Below, piece after piece: positions 17,451 through 26,893 of a stretch of 64,000 nt of DNA. The notes beneath the pieces were generated by a model. That model saw nothing but the letters and a program-made list of their open reading frames with translations, had not been told where the DNA came from and ran no database searches. Position 1 is the stretch's first letter, and every line of letters begins with the position of its first letter. Origin of the DNA: Sphingopyxis sp. (GTDB lineage: Bacteria; Pseudomonadota; Alphaproteobacteria; Sphingomonadales; Sphingomonadaceae); the NCBI GenBank assembly GCA_030145715.1, contig JAIXHQ010000010.1, forward strand, positions 33,234-97,233, read 5' to 3'. Position numbers and translations under genes: made by a program.

Positions 17451-19847
17451 ATGACGCAATCTTATCCCCTTCTTCCGCTGCGTGACATCGTCGTTTTTCC
17501 GCACATGATCGTGCCTTTGTTCGTCGGCCGCGACCGTTCGGTCGCCGCGCTCGAAACCGCGATGGAAAATGACAAGGAGATATTCCTCGTCGCACAGCTT
17601 GATCCGGGTGAAGACGATCCGCAGCGCGACGATCTGTATGATGTCGGCGTTATCGCCACCGTTCTCCAGCTTCTGAAACTGCCGGACGGCACGGTCCGCG
17701 TTCTTGTCGAAGGCAAGGAGCGCGCAAAGCTGATCGCCCTGACCAACGAAGACAAGGCCGTCATGGCGAGCGTCAAGTCGGTCGGCGACACGATCGACGA
17801 CAGCGTCGACACCGCCGCGCTGATGCGATCGGTCGTCGACCAGTTCGAAAATTACGCCAAGCTCAACAAGAAGATGCCGGCCGAAACCGCGGTCCAACTG
17901 TCGCAGATCGAGGATGCCTCGCGCCTTGCCGATTCGGTCGCGGGCAATCTCAACATCAAGGTTTCCGACAAGCAGGCGCTGCTGGTCGAGGATGCGCCGT
18001 CGAAGCGGCTCGAAATGGTCTTTGCCTTCATGGAAGGCGAACTTGGCGTGTTGCAGGTCGAAAAGAAGATCCGCGGCCGCGTGAAGCGTCAGATGGAAAA
18101 GAGCCAGCGCGAATATTATCTCAACGAACAGTTGAAGGCGATCCAGCGCGAACTCGGCAGTGACAATGGCGAGGGCGGCGACGACCTGGCGGAATTGCAG
18201 CAAAAGATCGACAGTCTGAAAATGTCGAAGGAAGCGAAGGCAAAGGCCAACGCAGAACTGAAAAAATTGCGTGCGATGGCGCCGATGTCGGCCGAAGCGA
18301 CGGTGGTTCGCAACTATCTCGACACGCTGATCGGCCTGCCGTGGGGCAAGAAATCGAAGCTCAAGAAAGACATCGCCAAGGCGCAGTCGGTCCTGGATGA
18401 CGATCATTATGCGCTGGAAAAGGTCAAGGACCGGATCGTCGAATATCTGGCGGTACAGGCGCGCACGAACAAGTTGAAGGGGCCGATCCTGTGCCTCGTC
18501 GGTCCTCCGGGCGTCGGCAAGACGTCGCTCGGCCGCAGCATCGCCAAGGCGACGGGCCGCGAATTTGTCCGCCAGTCGCTGGGCGGCGTGCGCGACGAGG
18601 CCGAGATTCGCGGCCATCGCCGGACCTATATCGGATCATTGCCAGGCAAGATCGTCACCAACCTTAAAAAGGCGGGTACGATGAACCCGCTGTTCCTGCT
18701 CGACGAGATCGACAAGCTGGGCCAGGATTTTCGCGGCGATCCGGCATCGGCGCTGCTAGAGGTTCTCGACCCCGAACAGAATGGCAAGTTTCAGGACCAT
18801 TATCTGGAGGTCGACGTCGATCTGTCGGACGTGATGTTCGTGACGACCGCCAACTCGTTGAACCTGCCGCAGCCCTTGCTCGACCGCATGGAGATCATTC
18901 GGCTCGAAGGCTATACCGAGGATGAAAAGGTCGAGATCGCCAAGCTGCACCTGATCGCCAAGCAGATTGAAGCGCATGGCCTAAAAGCGGGCGAGTTCGA
19001 ACTTACCGAAGAAGGGCTGCGCGACCTTATCCGCTATTATACCCGTGAAGCCGGTGTACGCACGCTTGAGCGCGAGATCGCGCGGCTGGCGCGCAAGGCG
19101 CTGCGCCGTATCCTCGAAGGCAAGGCGGAAAGCGTCATCGTAACCCCCGATAATCTGTCGGAGTTCGCGGGCGTCCGCAAATTCCGTCATGGCATGGGCG
19201 ACCTGGAGGATCAGGTCGGCGCCGTGACCGGGCTGGCATGGACAGAGGTCGGCGGCGAATTGCTGACGATCGAGGCGGTCACCGCGTCGGGCAAGGGGCA
19301 GGTTCGCACCACCGGCAAATTGGGCGAAGTGATGACCGAATCGGTTCAGGCGGCGCTGTCTTTTGTAAAGGCGCGGGCGCCCGCTTATGGCATCAAGCCC
19401 AGCCTGTTTGCCCGCAAGGATATTCACATCCATTTGCCCGAAGGCGCGGTGCCCAAGGATGGCCCGTCGGCGGGCGTCGGTATGGTCACGGCGATGATTT
19501 CGACGCTGACGGGTATCGCGGTGCGCCGCGATGTCGCGATGACCGGCGAAGTGACGCTGCGCGGCCGGGTGCTTGCGATCGGCGGGCTGAAGGAAAAGCT
19601 GCTCGCGGCGCTTCGCGGTGGGATCAAGACGGTCCTGATTCCCGAAGAGAATGAAAAGGATCTGGTTGAGATTCCGGCGAATATCACTGGCGGCCTAAAG
19701 ATCATTCCGGTCAGTCACGTGGATCAGGTTCTGGCCGAGGCGTTGGTGTCGCCCGTCGTCCCGATCGAATGGACCGAGGCCGATGAACTTGCCGCATCTC
19801 CGCCGATAACTGCTGGAAATGACCCCGAAACGACGATCCGGCACTGA
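17451..19847 (+). CDS. lon: ATP-dependent protease La
   Basis: Cytosolic AAA+ serine protease degrading misfolded and regulatory proteins. The 798 residues show the LON substrate domain (PLLPLRDIVVFPHMIVPLFV), a coiled coil, Walker A VGPPGVGKTSLGRSIA, Walker B LFLLDEIDKLG, and the Ser-Lys protease: Ser673 in PKDGPSAGVGM and Lys in GGLKEKLLAA. The ATG at 17451 has AGGAG six bases upstream. lon followed by hupB is a conserved neighbourhood. Confidence 0.98.
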   Translation: MTQSYPLLPLRDIVVFPHMIVPLFVGRDRSVAALETAMENDKEIFLVAQLDPGEDDPQRDDLYDVGVIATVLQLLKLPDGTVRVLVEGKERAKLIALTNEDKAVMASVKSVGDTIDDSVDTAALMRSVVDQFENYAKLNKKMPAETAVQLSQIEDASRLADSVAGNLNIKVSDKQALLVEDAPSKRLEMVFAFMEGELGVLQVEKKIRGRVKRQMEKSQREYYLNEQLKAIQRELGSDNGEGGDDLAELQQKIDSLKMSKEAKAKANAELKKLRAMAPMSAEATVVRNYLDTLIGLPWGKKSKLKKDIAKAQSVLDDDHYALEKVKDRIVEYLAVQARTNKLKGPILCLVGPPGVGKTSLGRSIAKATGREFVRQSLGGVRDEAEIRGHRRTYIGSLPGKIVTNLKKAGTMNPLFLLDEIDKLGQDFRGDPASALLEVLDPEQNGKFQDHYLEVDVDLSDVMFVTTANSLNLPQPLLDRMEIIRLEGYTEDEKVEIAKLHLIAKQIEAHGLKAGEFELTEEGLRDLIRYYTREAGVRTLEREIARLARKALRRILEGKAESVIVTPDNLSEFAGVRKFRHGMGDLEDQVGAVTGLAWTEVGGELLTIEAVTASGKGQVRTTGKLGEVMTESVQAALSFVKARAPAYGIKPSLFARKDIHIHLPEGAVPKDGPSAGVGMVTAMISTLTGIAVRRDVAMTGEVTLRGRVLAIGGLKEKLLAALRGGIKTVLIPEENEKDLVEIPANITGGLKIIPVSHVDQVLAEALVSPVVPIEWTEADELAASPPITAGNDPETTIRH

Positions 19848-19866
19848 TACTGGGCCTTCATGGCGT

Positions 19867-19893
19867 CAAATTCGTCGTAAAATCGACGTTTTG
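19867..19893 (+). terminator. Stem-loop after lon followed by T-rich sequence
   Basis: CGTCG (19873-19877) and CGACG (19884-19888), flanked by pairing CAAA and TTTG, form a small hairpin 19 bases past the lon stop. TTTT, TTTTT and TTTTT tracts follow. Probable intrinsic terminator, although the stem is short. Confidence 0.45.
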
Positions 19894-19916
19894 TGGCGTT
19901 TTTCGGCCTTTTTGCT

Positions 19917-19945
19917 TTGACAAGGCAGGGCGAAACATCGTTAGT
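19917..19945 (+). promoter_or_regulatory. Candidate hupB promoter
   Basis: A consensus -35 TTGACA (19917-19922) is followed by a 17-base spacer and GTTAGT (19940-19945), a partial -10. It would place the transcript start some 55 bases before the hupB ATG. The perfect -35 makes this one of the better promoter matches in the window. Confidence 0.5.
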
Positions 19946-20008
19946 GACGCGCCATGGCTTCGGGCCATGAGAATCACGAAACCAACCAATTGCAGGGGTT
20001 CCTTAGGC

Positions 20009-20281
20009 ATGAACAAACAAGACCTGATCGCCGCCGTCGCCGATTCGAGCGGCCTGACCAAGGGTGATGCCAGCAAAGCTGTCGAAGCCGTTTTCGACGC
20101 GATCACCGGGTCGCTGAAGAAGGGCGGCGAAGTCCGTCTCGTCGGCTTCGGCACCTTCGCAGTCAGCAAGCGCAAGGCATCGACCGGTCGCAACCCGCGC
20201 ACCGGCGAAACGATGACCATCGCGGCGTCGAACCAGCCGAAGTTCAAGGCCGGCAAGGCCCTCAAGGACGCCGTCAACTAA
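20009..20281 (+). CDS. hupB: DNA-binding protein HU
   Basis: Histone-like architectural protein of 90 residues, the standard length. MNKQDLIAAVADSSGLTKGD is the N-terminal helix, GEVRLVGFGTFAVSKRKAS and GRNPRTGETMTIAAS give the beta-arm with the DNA-intercalating proline. The ATG at 20009 was chosen over an upstream in-frame start since the family begins at MNK. It has its own promoter and a strong terminator. Confidence 0.97.
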   Translation: MNKQDLIAAVADSSGLTKGDASKAVEAVFDAITGSLKKGGEVRLVGFGTFAVSKRKASTGRNPRTGETMTIAASNQPKFKAGKALKDAVN

Positions 20282-20310
20282 GTTGATGGTTGCCTTTTGG
20301 TGAATATATC

Positions 20311-20338
20311 TCGGGCCGTGGCGCAAGCCGCGGCCCGA
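20311..20338 (+). terminator. Intrinsic terminator of hupB
   Basis: TCGGGCCGTGGC (20311-20322) pairs with GCCGCGGCCCGA (20327-20338) over twelve positions with one wobble, closed by a GCAA tetraloop and followed by TTTG. It lies 29 bases past the hupB stop. Confidence 0.8.
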
Positions 20339-20454
20339 TTTGCATCTGCGGGACGGATTGGGCGGAAGGATCGAGCAAATGTCCGTTGCAATCAGCGTCG
20401 CAGCGGCTATGGACGTCCAGCTTTCGGATGCCGGGCCCATGGTCCGAACCGATC

Positions 20455-20529
20455 GGGCGCGTAGCTCAGCGGTAGAGCACACCCTTCACACGGGTGGGGT
20501 CACAGGTTCAATCCCTGTCGCGCCCACCA
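20455..20529 (+). tRNA. tRNA-Val (anticodon CAC)
   Basis: A 75-base cloverleaf. Acceptor GGGCGCG (20455-20461) pairs with CGCGCCC (20519-20525), with encoded CCA. The anticodon stem CACCC/GGGTG encloses TTCACAC, giving CAC for GUG codons. The D-arm GCTC-GAGC and T-loop GGTTCAATCCC are canonical. Confidence 0.95.
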
Positions 20530-20615
20530 TGGCCCAGGCGCCATGGCGGAAATCCAGACCGGCGATCACCGCCCCATTCATCGCCTATTCAATGCGTTTG
20601 CGGTACGAAATGGCG

Positions 20616-20930
20616 ATGATCCGCACTTTGACCCTTTCGATCGGTTGCGCCCTGCTGTTGTCCGTCGGCGGAACAGCCGCGGCGCGCGACGGCCGCAATC
20701 GCATTCAGGACAATCTGCGCGAAGCCGCGGCGCAGGGGCAGGTGGTGCCGCTGAACAGGATTGTCGCTGATGTGCGTTCGCGGCCGCCCTATAGCGACAT
20801 GACCTATCTCGGCGGTCCGCAGTTCGACGCGGGACGGATGATCTATGCTTTGAAATTCATGGACGGCAGCCAGGTGGTGGTTGTCTATGTCGATGCCCGC
20901 ACCGGTCGGATCGTCGGCCGGAAACCCTGA
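20616..20930 (+). CDS. Exported PepSY-like protein upstream of a two-component pair
   Basis: A 104-residue protein with a signal peptide (MIRTLTLSIGCALLLSVGG, cleaved near AAA-RDG) and a PepSY-like module: LNRIVADVRSRPPYSDMTYL and VVVVYVDARTGRIVGRKP. Such periplasmic proteins often sit beside PhoPQ-type systems, and a response regulator starts 98 bases downstream. I chose ATG 20616 because the signal peptide starts there; 20610 is equally possible. A sensing or inhibitory role towards the kinase is inference. Confidence 0.75.
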   Translation: MIRTLTLSIGCALLLSVGGTAAARDGRNRIQDNLREAAAQGQVVPLNRIVADVRSRPPYSDMTYLGGPQFDAGRMIYALKFMDGSQVVVVYVDARTGRIVGRKP

Positions 20931-21028
20931 AATTTCGTTCGCAACGACATTTTGCGATGATCGTTCGGACTTGATACATGATGAAACATGCGGTCGGCCC
21001 AGCCGACGCGCAATGGAAAGGTGCCTCA

Positions 21029-21691
21029 ATGCGGATCTTGATTGTCGAAGACGAGCCCACGCTAGGCCCGCAGTTGAAAGCGACGCTGGAAGGCGCAGGC
21101 TATGCGGTCGATCTGGCCACCGACGGCGAGGATGGCCATTTCCTCGGTTCGACCGAAAATTACGACGCGGCGATCCTCGACCTGGGCCTGCCTGAGATCG
21201 ATGGCCTGACGGTGCTCGATCGCTGGCGCCGCGAAAAGCGCAATTTTCCCGTCCTCGTCCTGACCGCCCGCGATAGCTGGTCCGACAAGGTGGCGGGACT
21301 GGACGCGGGCGCCGACGATTATCTGGCCAAACCGTTCCAGACCGAGGAACTGATCGCCCGCCTGCGGGCCTTGATCCGCCGCGCCGCGGGCAATGCGTCG
21401 AGCGAACTGATCGCGGGGGACGTCCGTCTCGATACGCGTTCGGGCCGCGTCACGCTGGCCGGGGAGCCGGTCAAGCTGACCGCGCAGGAATATAAGCTGC
21501 TGTCCTATCTGCTCCATCACAAGGGCAAGGTCGTGTCGCGCACCGAATTGATCGAACATATCTATGATCAGGATTTCGATCGCGATTCGAACACGATCGA
21601 AGTGTTCGTAACCCGCATCCGCAAAAAGCTGGGTGCCGACATCATCACGACGATCCGCGGGCTCGGCTATCAGCTCGACGATCCGCAATAA
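21029..21691 (+). CDS. OmpR/PhoP-family response regulator
   Basis: DNA-binding response regulator of 220 residues. The receiver domain has the acidic pair Glu7/Asp8, phosphoacceptor Asp51 in AAILDLGLPEIDG and Lys in DYLAKPFQ. The winged-helix effector shows LTAQEYKLLSYLLHHKGKVV and RDSNTIEVFVTRIRKKLG. The start at 21029 has AAAGG eight bases upstream. The kinase follows 3 bases after its stop. It resembles PhoP; the target genes are unknown, but the PepSY gene upstream is a likely member. Confidence 0.93.
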   Translation: MRILIVEDEPTLGPQLKATLEGAGYAVDLATDGEDGHFLGSTENYDAAILDLGLPEIDGLTVLDRWRREKRNFPVLVLTARDSWSDKVAGLDAGADDYLAKPFQTEELIARLRALIRRAAGNASSELIAGDVRLDTRSGRVTLAGEPVKLTAQEYKLLSYLLHHKGKVVSRTELIEHIYDQDFDRDSNTIEVFVTRIRKKLGADIITTIRGLGYQLDDPQ

Positions 21692-21694
21692 GCG

Positions 21695-23101
21695 GTGGCG
21701 GATGCCGACGTCGCCCCGGCGGTCGCACAGGATCCGGACGCGGCGCAGAAACCGGCGGCGCTGACCAGCCGCATCACCGGATCGCTGGCGCGGCGCATGA
21801 TCGCGATTGCGGCGCTATGGATTTCGCTGCTTTTGATCGGCGGTGGTTTCGCGCTCGACCGGGTGCTGACCGCCGCCATCACGCGCAATTTCGATTCCAG
21901 CCTCGAATATGTCCTGATCGCGATGATCCGTTCGTCGGAAATCGGCCCCGACGGCGAAGTCCGTCTGGTCGAACCGCTTGGCGACCAGCGATTTCTGGAA
22001 CCCTATAGCGGCCTTTATTGGCAGATTAGCGGCGGTAATCAGGAACCCTATCGGTCGCGGTCGCTGTGGGAGCGTACGCTGAAGCCGCCAAAGCCGCATA
22101 TCGGCGACAAGATCGACACTTATGACAGCAACCAGTTTCCGGGGGAGGAACTGCGCGTCCTCGAACGCAACGTCATCCTGCCCGGCAGCAAAATCCATTG
22201 GCGGTTCCAGATCGCCCAGTCGCGCGAGGCGCTGGATAGCCAGAATCGCGCGGTCCGTGCGACCCTGATCCCCAGCCTCGCGCTGCTTGGCATCGGCCTT
22301 ATCATGCTCGCGGCGCTTCAGACCTTTTACGGCCTGTGGCCGCTTCGCCATATTCGGCGTGCGATCGCGGCGATGCGCGGCGGACAGAACCGCCGCGTCG
22401 ATGCGCCCTTGCCGCTGGAGGTGCAGCCGATGGTCGACGAACTCAACGCGCTGCTTGCGCATAATGAGAAACAGGCAGAGGAGGCGCGCCTGCACGCCGG
22501 CAATCTGGCCCATGCGCTGAAAACGCCGCTGACCGTCTTGGTGAACAGCGCGACGGGGTCCGATTCGGACCTCGCCCAAACCGTCCGGCGCGAGGCTGCG
22601 ACGATGCAGCGGCAGGTCGAACATCATCTGGCGCGCGCGCGGGCGGTCGGTCGCCGCGGTGCGGCACAGGCGCGCGCGGTGGTGTGGGACAGCGCGCAAA
22701 GCGTGTCGCGCGCCGTTGCCGCGCTTTATCCCGACGCCCGGCTGGATGTTGCGGGCGACAAGAAACTGGTCGTGCGGGTCGAGCGGCAGGATCTCGACGA
22801 ACTGATCGGCAATCTGCTGGAAAATGCGGCGAAATATGGCGGCGGGAGCGTCTTTGCGACGATCCAGAGCGACGGCGGAATGGCCGAAATTCTGGTCGAG
22901 GACGACGGCCCCGGCATTTCGCCTGACGATCGCGTCCGCGTGATCGACCGCGGGGTCAGGCTCGACAGCGGCAAGCCGGGCACCGGGCTTGGCCTTGCGA
23001 TCGTCCGCGACGTGGCCGAAATTTATGGCGGCGGCCTCACCCTGGAAGAGAGCGAGGATCTGGGCGGTCTGCTGGTCAGGCTGCGATTGCCGGCGGGTTA
23101 G
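21695..23101 (+). CDS. PhoQ-like sensor histidine kinase
   Basis: Membrane kinase partner of the adjacent regulator, 468 residues from a GTG start at 21695. Transmembrane helix 1 is MIAIAALWISLLLIGGGFAL, then a periplasmic sensor of about 120 residues, helix 2 LIPSLALLGIGLIMLAALQ, a HAMP region, and a dimerisation helix with the phosphorylated His273 in NLAHALKTPLTVL. The ATPase domain has NLLENAAKYGGG, DDGPGIS and GTGLGLAIV. Magnesium or cationic-peptide sensing is the family analogy only. Confidence 0.92.
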   Translation: MADADVAPAVAQDPDAAQKPAALTSRITGSLARRMIAIAALWISLLLIGGGFALDRVLTAAITRNFDSSLEYVLIAMIRSSEIGPDGEVRLVEPLGDQRFLEPYSGLYWQISGGNQEPYRSRSLWERTLKPPKPHIGDKIDTYDSNQFPGEELRVLERNVILPGSKIHWRFQIAQSREALDSQNRAVRATLIPSLALLGIGLIMLAALQTFYGLWPLRHIRRAIAAMRGGQNRRVDAPLPLEVQPMVDELNALLAHNEKQAEEARLHAGNLAHALKTPLTVLVNSATGSDSDLAQTVRREAATMQRQVEHHLARARAVGRRGAAQARAVVWDSAQSVSRAVAALYPDARLDVAGDKKLVVRVERQDLDELIGNLLENAAKYGGGSVFATIQSDGGMAEILVEDDGPGISPDDRVRVIDRGVRLDSGKPGTGLGLAIVRDVAEIYGGGLTLEESEDLGGLLVRLRLPAG

Positions 23102-23139
23102 GCCCGCGCGTTGGTCGGGGGCGGCCCCAGCAACAGGCC

Positions 23140-23907
23140 TTACCGATCGATCATTGCCACTGCCCTGATCCACCCGGCGCTTGCGCGTTCGATCTTCACC
23201 GGAAAGCAGCTCAGGGTGAAACCTGTCGCGGGAAGCGCGGCCAGATTTGTCAGTTTTTCGATCTGATAATAGGGTTTGATCCGCCCCGCCTTGTGACCTT
23301 CCCAGATGATCGAAGGATTGCGGGTTTCCGCCCAGCGTTTTGCCGTATGGCTGAACGGCGCGTCCCAGCTCCATGCATCGGTGCCGACGACCTGCACGCC
23401 GCGCTCCGTCAGATACAGGGTCGCCTCGGCGCCCATGCCGCAGCCCTGATCGGTGAAATCGTCGGTGCCATAGATGGCGCCCGATTGAACGAGGACGATG
23501 TCGAGCGGCCGAAGCTGGTGGCCGATCCGCTTCAGTTCCGCCTCTACCTCCGCGCCGCTCACGACATGGCCGTGGGGACGGTTGGAGAAATCCAGCTTCA
23601 CGCCGGGCCGAAAGAAGAGGTCGAGCGGCGCTTCGTCGATGCTGGGAGCGGGCGTCGTGCCCTCGTTCGTTGTCGAATGGAAATGCCAGGGCGCGTCCAT
23701 ATGCGTGCCATTGTGCGTACTCAGCGATAGCATTTCCACCGCCCAGCCTTCGCCGTCCGGAAGGTCTTCCCTGGTCAGGCCGGGAAAGAACATCGCGATC
23801 TGCTCCCACGTATTGTCATGGGTCATATAGGTGATGTTCGGACGCATCACCGGCGGGTCGGATACGACCGTGTTGGTGATCGGGATCGACAGGTCGATGA
23901 ACTGCAT
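23140..23907 (-). CDS. Cyclase-family metal hydrolase (kynurenine-formamidase-like)
   Basis: A 255-residue enzyme of the cyclase/KynB fold. The metal-binding signature HNGTHMDAPWHF is intact, and GTDAWSWDAPFSHTAKRW and ETRNPSIIWEGHKAG follow. The start at 23907 (MQFIDLSIP) is supported by GGCAGG nine bases upstream; an in-frame ATG at 23916 overlaps that site. Divergent from the MHS transporter, which might import its substrate. No kynurenine pathway genes are near, so the substrate is open. Confidence 0.85.
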   Translation of the reverse strand: MQFIDLSIPITNTVVSDPPVMRPNITYMTHDNTWEQIAMFFPGLTREDLPDGEGWAVEMLSLSTHNGTHMDAPWHFHSTTNEGTTPAPSIDEAPLDLFFRPGVKLDFSNRPHGHVVSGAEVEAELKRIGHQLRPLDIVLVQSGAIYGTDDFTDQGCGMGAEATLYLTERGVQVVGTDAWSWDAPFSHTAKRWAETRNPSIIWEGHKAGRIKPYYQIEKLTNLAALPATGFTLSCFPVKIERASAGWIRAVAMIDR

Positions 23908-24043
23908 GATGCGCATCCTGCCACCACAATGATGCTACGCCAAGAAGGCTTGCGCGCAGCGTTGGGGTAATTAGACGTAGCGTAATATTTCGCGTCGAGC
24001 GAAAAGAGGAAAAAGTCCGAAGGGACGGGGGAGACCGAGATAT

Positions 24044-25672
24044 ATGGCCGAAACCAGTGCCGCAGGCGCCGTTTACGAACCGTCCGCCAAGGATATTCGC
24101 ATGGTCATCGCCGCATCGTCGGCGGGCACCGTGTTCGAATGGTATGATTTCTTCATCTATGGAACGCTCGCGGCGATCATCGGCAAGACCTTTTTCCCCA
24201 GCGACAATGCGACGCTTGAAATCCTGCTCGTCTGGGCGGGGTTCGCCGTCGGGTTCGGTTTCCGTCCGCTGGGCGCGGTGCTGTTCGGTTTTCTGGGCGA
24301 CCGGCTCGGGCGCAAATATACGTTTCTCGTCACCGTCACGCTGATGGGCGTCGCGACGGCGGGGGTCGGACTGATCCCGTCGGCGGCGACGATCGGTATC
24401 GCAGCGCCCATCATCGTCATCCTGCTGCGCGTGTTGCAGGGGCTGGCGCTTGGCGGCGAATATGGCGGGGCGGCAGTATATGTCGCCGAACATTCGCCGC
24501 CCGGAAAGCGCGGCTTCTATACCAGTTTCATTCAGGCGAGCGTCGTCGGCGGATTTGTCCTCAGCCTGATCGTGGTATTGGGGTGCAAGGCGATCATGCC
24601 CGAAGCGGTATGGCAAAGCTGGGGCTGGCGCGTGCCGTTCCTCCTGTCGATCATCCTGCTCGCCATATCGCTGTGGATGCGCCTTAAACTCTCCGAAAGC
24701 CCAGTGTTCCAGGCGATGAAGCGGGAAGGGGAGCTGGCGAAAAACCCGCTGAAGGAAAGCTTTACCTATCCCGGCAACCCACGGCGGATATTCATCGCGC
24801 TGTTCGGCATCGCCGCCGGACTGACGGTCATCTGGTACACCGCGATGTTCTCCGGCCTGTCGTTCCTGAAAGGGCCGATGAAGGTCGAGGATACCGCCGC
24901 CGAAATCATCGTCGGCTGTGCCGCCGCGCTCGGCATGGGGTTTTTCATATGGGCGGGTCGCCTGTCGGACCGTATCGGCCGCAAAAAACCGATCGTCTGG
25001 GGCTATGCGGCGACGCTGCTGTTCCTCTTTCCCCTGTTCTGGTGGATGGGCAGCGTTGGCAACCCCGCGCTCAGCGCGGCGGCAGAGCGCGCGCCCGTCA
25101 CCGTCACCGGGTCGCAATGCAGCTTTGATCCCTTTGCGCAGAAACAAGGCACCGCTTGCGGCCGCACGTTGGGCGAACTGACCCGGCTGGGCGTGCCCTA
25201 TACCGTCGCGGCGACCGGCAGCGGCCTCGACAGCGTGACGATCCGCATCGGAGAGCGTGAGGTTGCGAGCGAAGACCCGCGACTGCTCCAGCCGGCGCTG
25301 GAGGCGATGGGTTATGACTTTACCAAGCAGGTGCCGGGGCCGGGCGGCATGGCCGTTATCTTTCTTGCGCTGCTCGGCCTCAGCGCCCTATCGGGATTCA
25401 CCTTTGGGCCGGTCGCGGCGTTGCTCTCCGAGATGTTCCCGCCGCACGTCCGCTATTCGTCGCTGTCGATCCCCTATCATCTGGGCACGGGTTATTTCGG
25501 CGGATTCCTGCCGCTGATCGCCAGCTTCATCATCGCAAAGACCGGCAATGCCTATGCGGGGCTGTGGTACACATGGGGCGTCGTGCTCGTCGCCTTCCTC
25601 GTAACCGCCTTCATGTTGAAGGATCCGGTCGAGGGCCAGTGGGACAAAGCCCCGGCCGCGCCGGCAGGCTGA
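24044..25672 (+). CDS. MFS transporter, metabolite:H+ symporter (MHS) type
   Basis: Inner-membrane permease of 542 residues related to ProP/ShiA/KgtP. Signatures are AGTVFEWYDFFIYG in helix 1, GFRPLGAVLFGFLGDRLGRK in loop 2-3 and ALGGEYGGAAVYVAEHSP. It is longer than usual (about 430) because residues about 345-430 form a soluble insert with two cysteines (SQCSFDPFAQKQGTACG) between helices 8 and 9, on the periplasmic side. Substrate unknown, probably an organic acid. Alanine racemase follows 44 bases downstream. Confidence 0.9.
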   Translation: MAETSAAGAVYEPSAKDIRMVIAASSAGTVFEWYDFFIYGTLAAIIGKTFFPSDNATLEILLVWAGFAVGFGFRPLGAVLFGFLGDRLGRKYTFLVTVTLMGVATAGVGLIPSAATIGIAAPIIVILLRVLQGLALGGEYGGAAVYVAEHSPPGKRGFYTSFIQASVVGGFVLSLIVVLGCKAIMPEAVWQSWGWRVPFLLSIILLAISLWMRLKLSESPVFQAMKREGELAKNPLKESFTYPGNPRRIFIALFGIAAGLTVIWYTAMFSGLSFLKGPMKVEDTAAEIIVGCAAALGMGFFIWAGRLSDRIGRKKPIVWGYAATLLFLFPLFWWMGSVGNPALSAAAERAPVTVTGSQCSFDPFAQKQGTACGRTLGELTRLGVPYTVAATGSGLDSVTIRIGEREVASEDPRLLQPALEAMGYDFTKQVPGPGGMAVIFLALLGLSALSGFTFGPVAALLSEMFPPHVRYSSLSIPYHLGTGYFGGFLPLIASFIIAKTGNAYAGLWYTWGVVLVAFLVTAFMLKDPVEGQWDKAPAAPAG

Positions 25673-25716
25673 TCGCCCCATTGGCGTGAGCGGCGAAGCC
25701 GTATAGGGCGCACGGA

Positions 25717-26766
25717 ATGATCGCCGTTCCTTCGCCGCTCCGCCTTCGACTCCTGACCGATGCCCTCGTCGCCAACTGGCGATGGCTGGCTGCGCAGAGC
25801 GGCGGTGCGGCGTGCGGCGCGGCGATCAAGGCCGATGGCTATGGCCTTGGCGCCCGCGCGGTGATGCAAAGTCTTGCCGCCGCGGGCTGCCGGGACTTTT
25901 TCGTCGCAACATGGGCGGAAGCCGCCGCACTGATGCCGCTGCCCCCAGGCGTCGGATTGGCCGTGCTCCACGGCGTCGGCGCCGACGACATGGCCGCCGC
26001 GCGAACGCTGCCCGCCCGTCCAGTGCTGTGCAGCGTGGAACAGGTCCGCCGCTGGCGCGAGATGGGCGAGGGGCAGCCATGCGATGTGATGGTCGATACC
26101 GGCATGAACCGGCTCGGCCTCCGTGCCGAAGAGGCGGCGAATGGCGCGCTCGACGGGCTGGCGATCGACACGCTGCTCAGCCATCTCGCCTCGGCCGACG
26201 AAGACAGCGCCCAGAATGCGCGGCAACTCGCCGCCTTTCAGGCAATCCGCGCGCAAATTCCTGCCCGACGATATAGCCTGGCGAACAGCGCCGGCGTCTG
26301 CCTCGGCCATGACTATGCGTTCGATCTGACGCGCCCCGGCCTTGCGCTATATGGCGGAACGCCGCGCAGCGAGGCGGCGGGGCACATAAGTCAGGTCGCT
26401 TTCCCCGAAGCGCGCGTGTTACAGGTCCGCACGGTCGAGCGGGGCGATACCGTCGGTTATGGCGGCACCTGGCGCGCCGCCAGCCGCACACGCATCGTCG
26501 TGGCGAATATCGGCTATGCCGACGGCTATCTGCGCTGTCATTCGGGCGGCGTCGGCTTTGGGTCGTGGCAGGGACGCGACCTGCCCGTCGTCGGCCGCGT
26601 GTCGATGGACCTCACCGCGTTCGACGCGGGGGACCTTCCAATCGGCGAAGGCGACTGGGTGACGTTGGGGTATGACTTGCCCGAGGTTGCCGCGCGATCC
26701 GGGCTTTCGCAATATGAATTGCTGACTGGGCTGGGCGCGCGTTTCGAAAGATACTGGCTAACGTGA
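25717..26766 (+). CDS. alr: Alanine racemase
   Basis: PLP enzyme making D-alanine for peptidoglycan. 349 residues. The PLP lysine is Lys38 in CGAAIKADGYGLGA, MVDTGMNRLGLR supports the cofactor, and the catalytic tyrosine is in GDTVGYGGTWRA; GRVSMDLTAFD near the C-terminus is also a family block. Preceded closely by the transporter, so possibly cotranscribed. Length is slightly short for Alr (about 360) but all blocks are present. Confidence 0.95.
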   Translation: MIAVPSPLRLRLLTDALVANWRWLAAQSGGAACGAAIKADGYGLGARAVMQSLAAAGCRDFFVATWAEAAALMPLPPGVGLAVLHGVGADDMAAARTLPARPVLCSVEQVRRWREMGEGQPCDVMVDTGMNRLGLRAEEAANGALDGLAIDTLLSHLASADEDSAQNARQLAAFQAIRAQIPARRYSLANSAGVCLGHDYAFDLTRPGLALYGGTPRSEAAGHISQVAFPEARVLQVRTVERGDTVGYGGTWRAASRTRIVVANIGYADGYLRCHSGGVGFGSWQGRDLPVVGRVSMDLTAFDAGDLPIGEGDWVTLGYDLPEVAARSGLSQYELLTGLGARFERYWLT

Positions 26767-26840
26767 ATCCTAATCCTTTTTAAAATAAGACGCCCGACCC
26801 AATTTACGTCGCAAGATATAGCTCATCAGTCCACCGGATC

Positions 26841-26872
26841 GCGGCGGTCATGCGAATTTACACGACCGCCGC
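26841..26872. terminator. Stem-loop between convergent alr and TonB receptor
   Basis: GCGGCGGTC (26841-26849) pairs exactly with GACCGCCGC (26864-26872). It lies in the 127-base spacer between two converging genes and can act on both strands. No strong U-tract. Confidence 0.5.
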
Positions 26873-26893
26873 CGACCATGGTAGCTAACCCGC

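Noticed and set aside
23971..23990. Possible third acyl-CoA-type operator before the MHS transporter
   Set aside because: TAGACGT and GCGTAA halves are too imperfect to count as the same palindrome.
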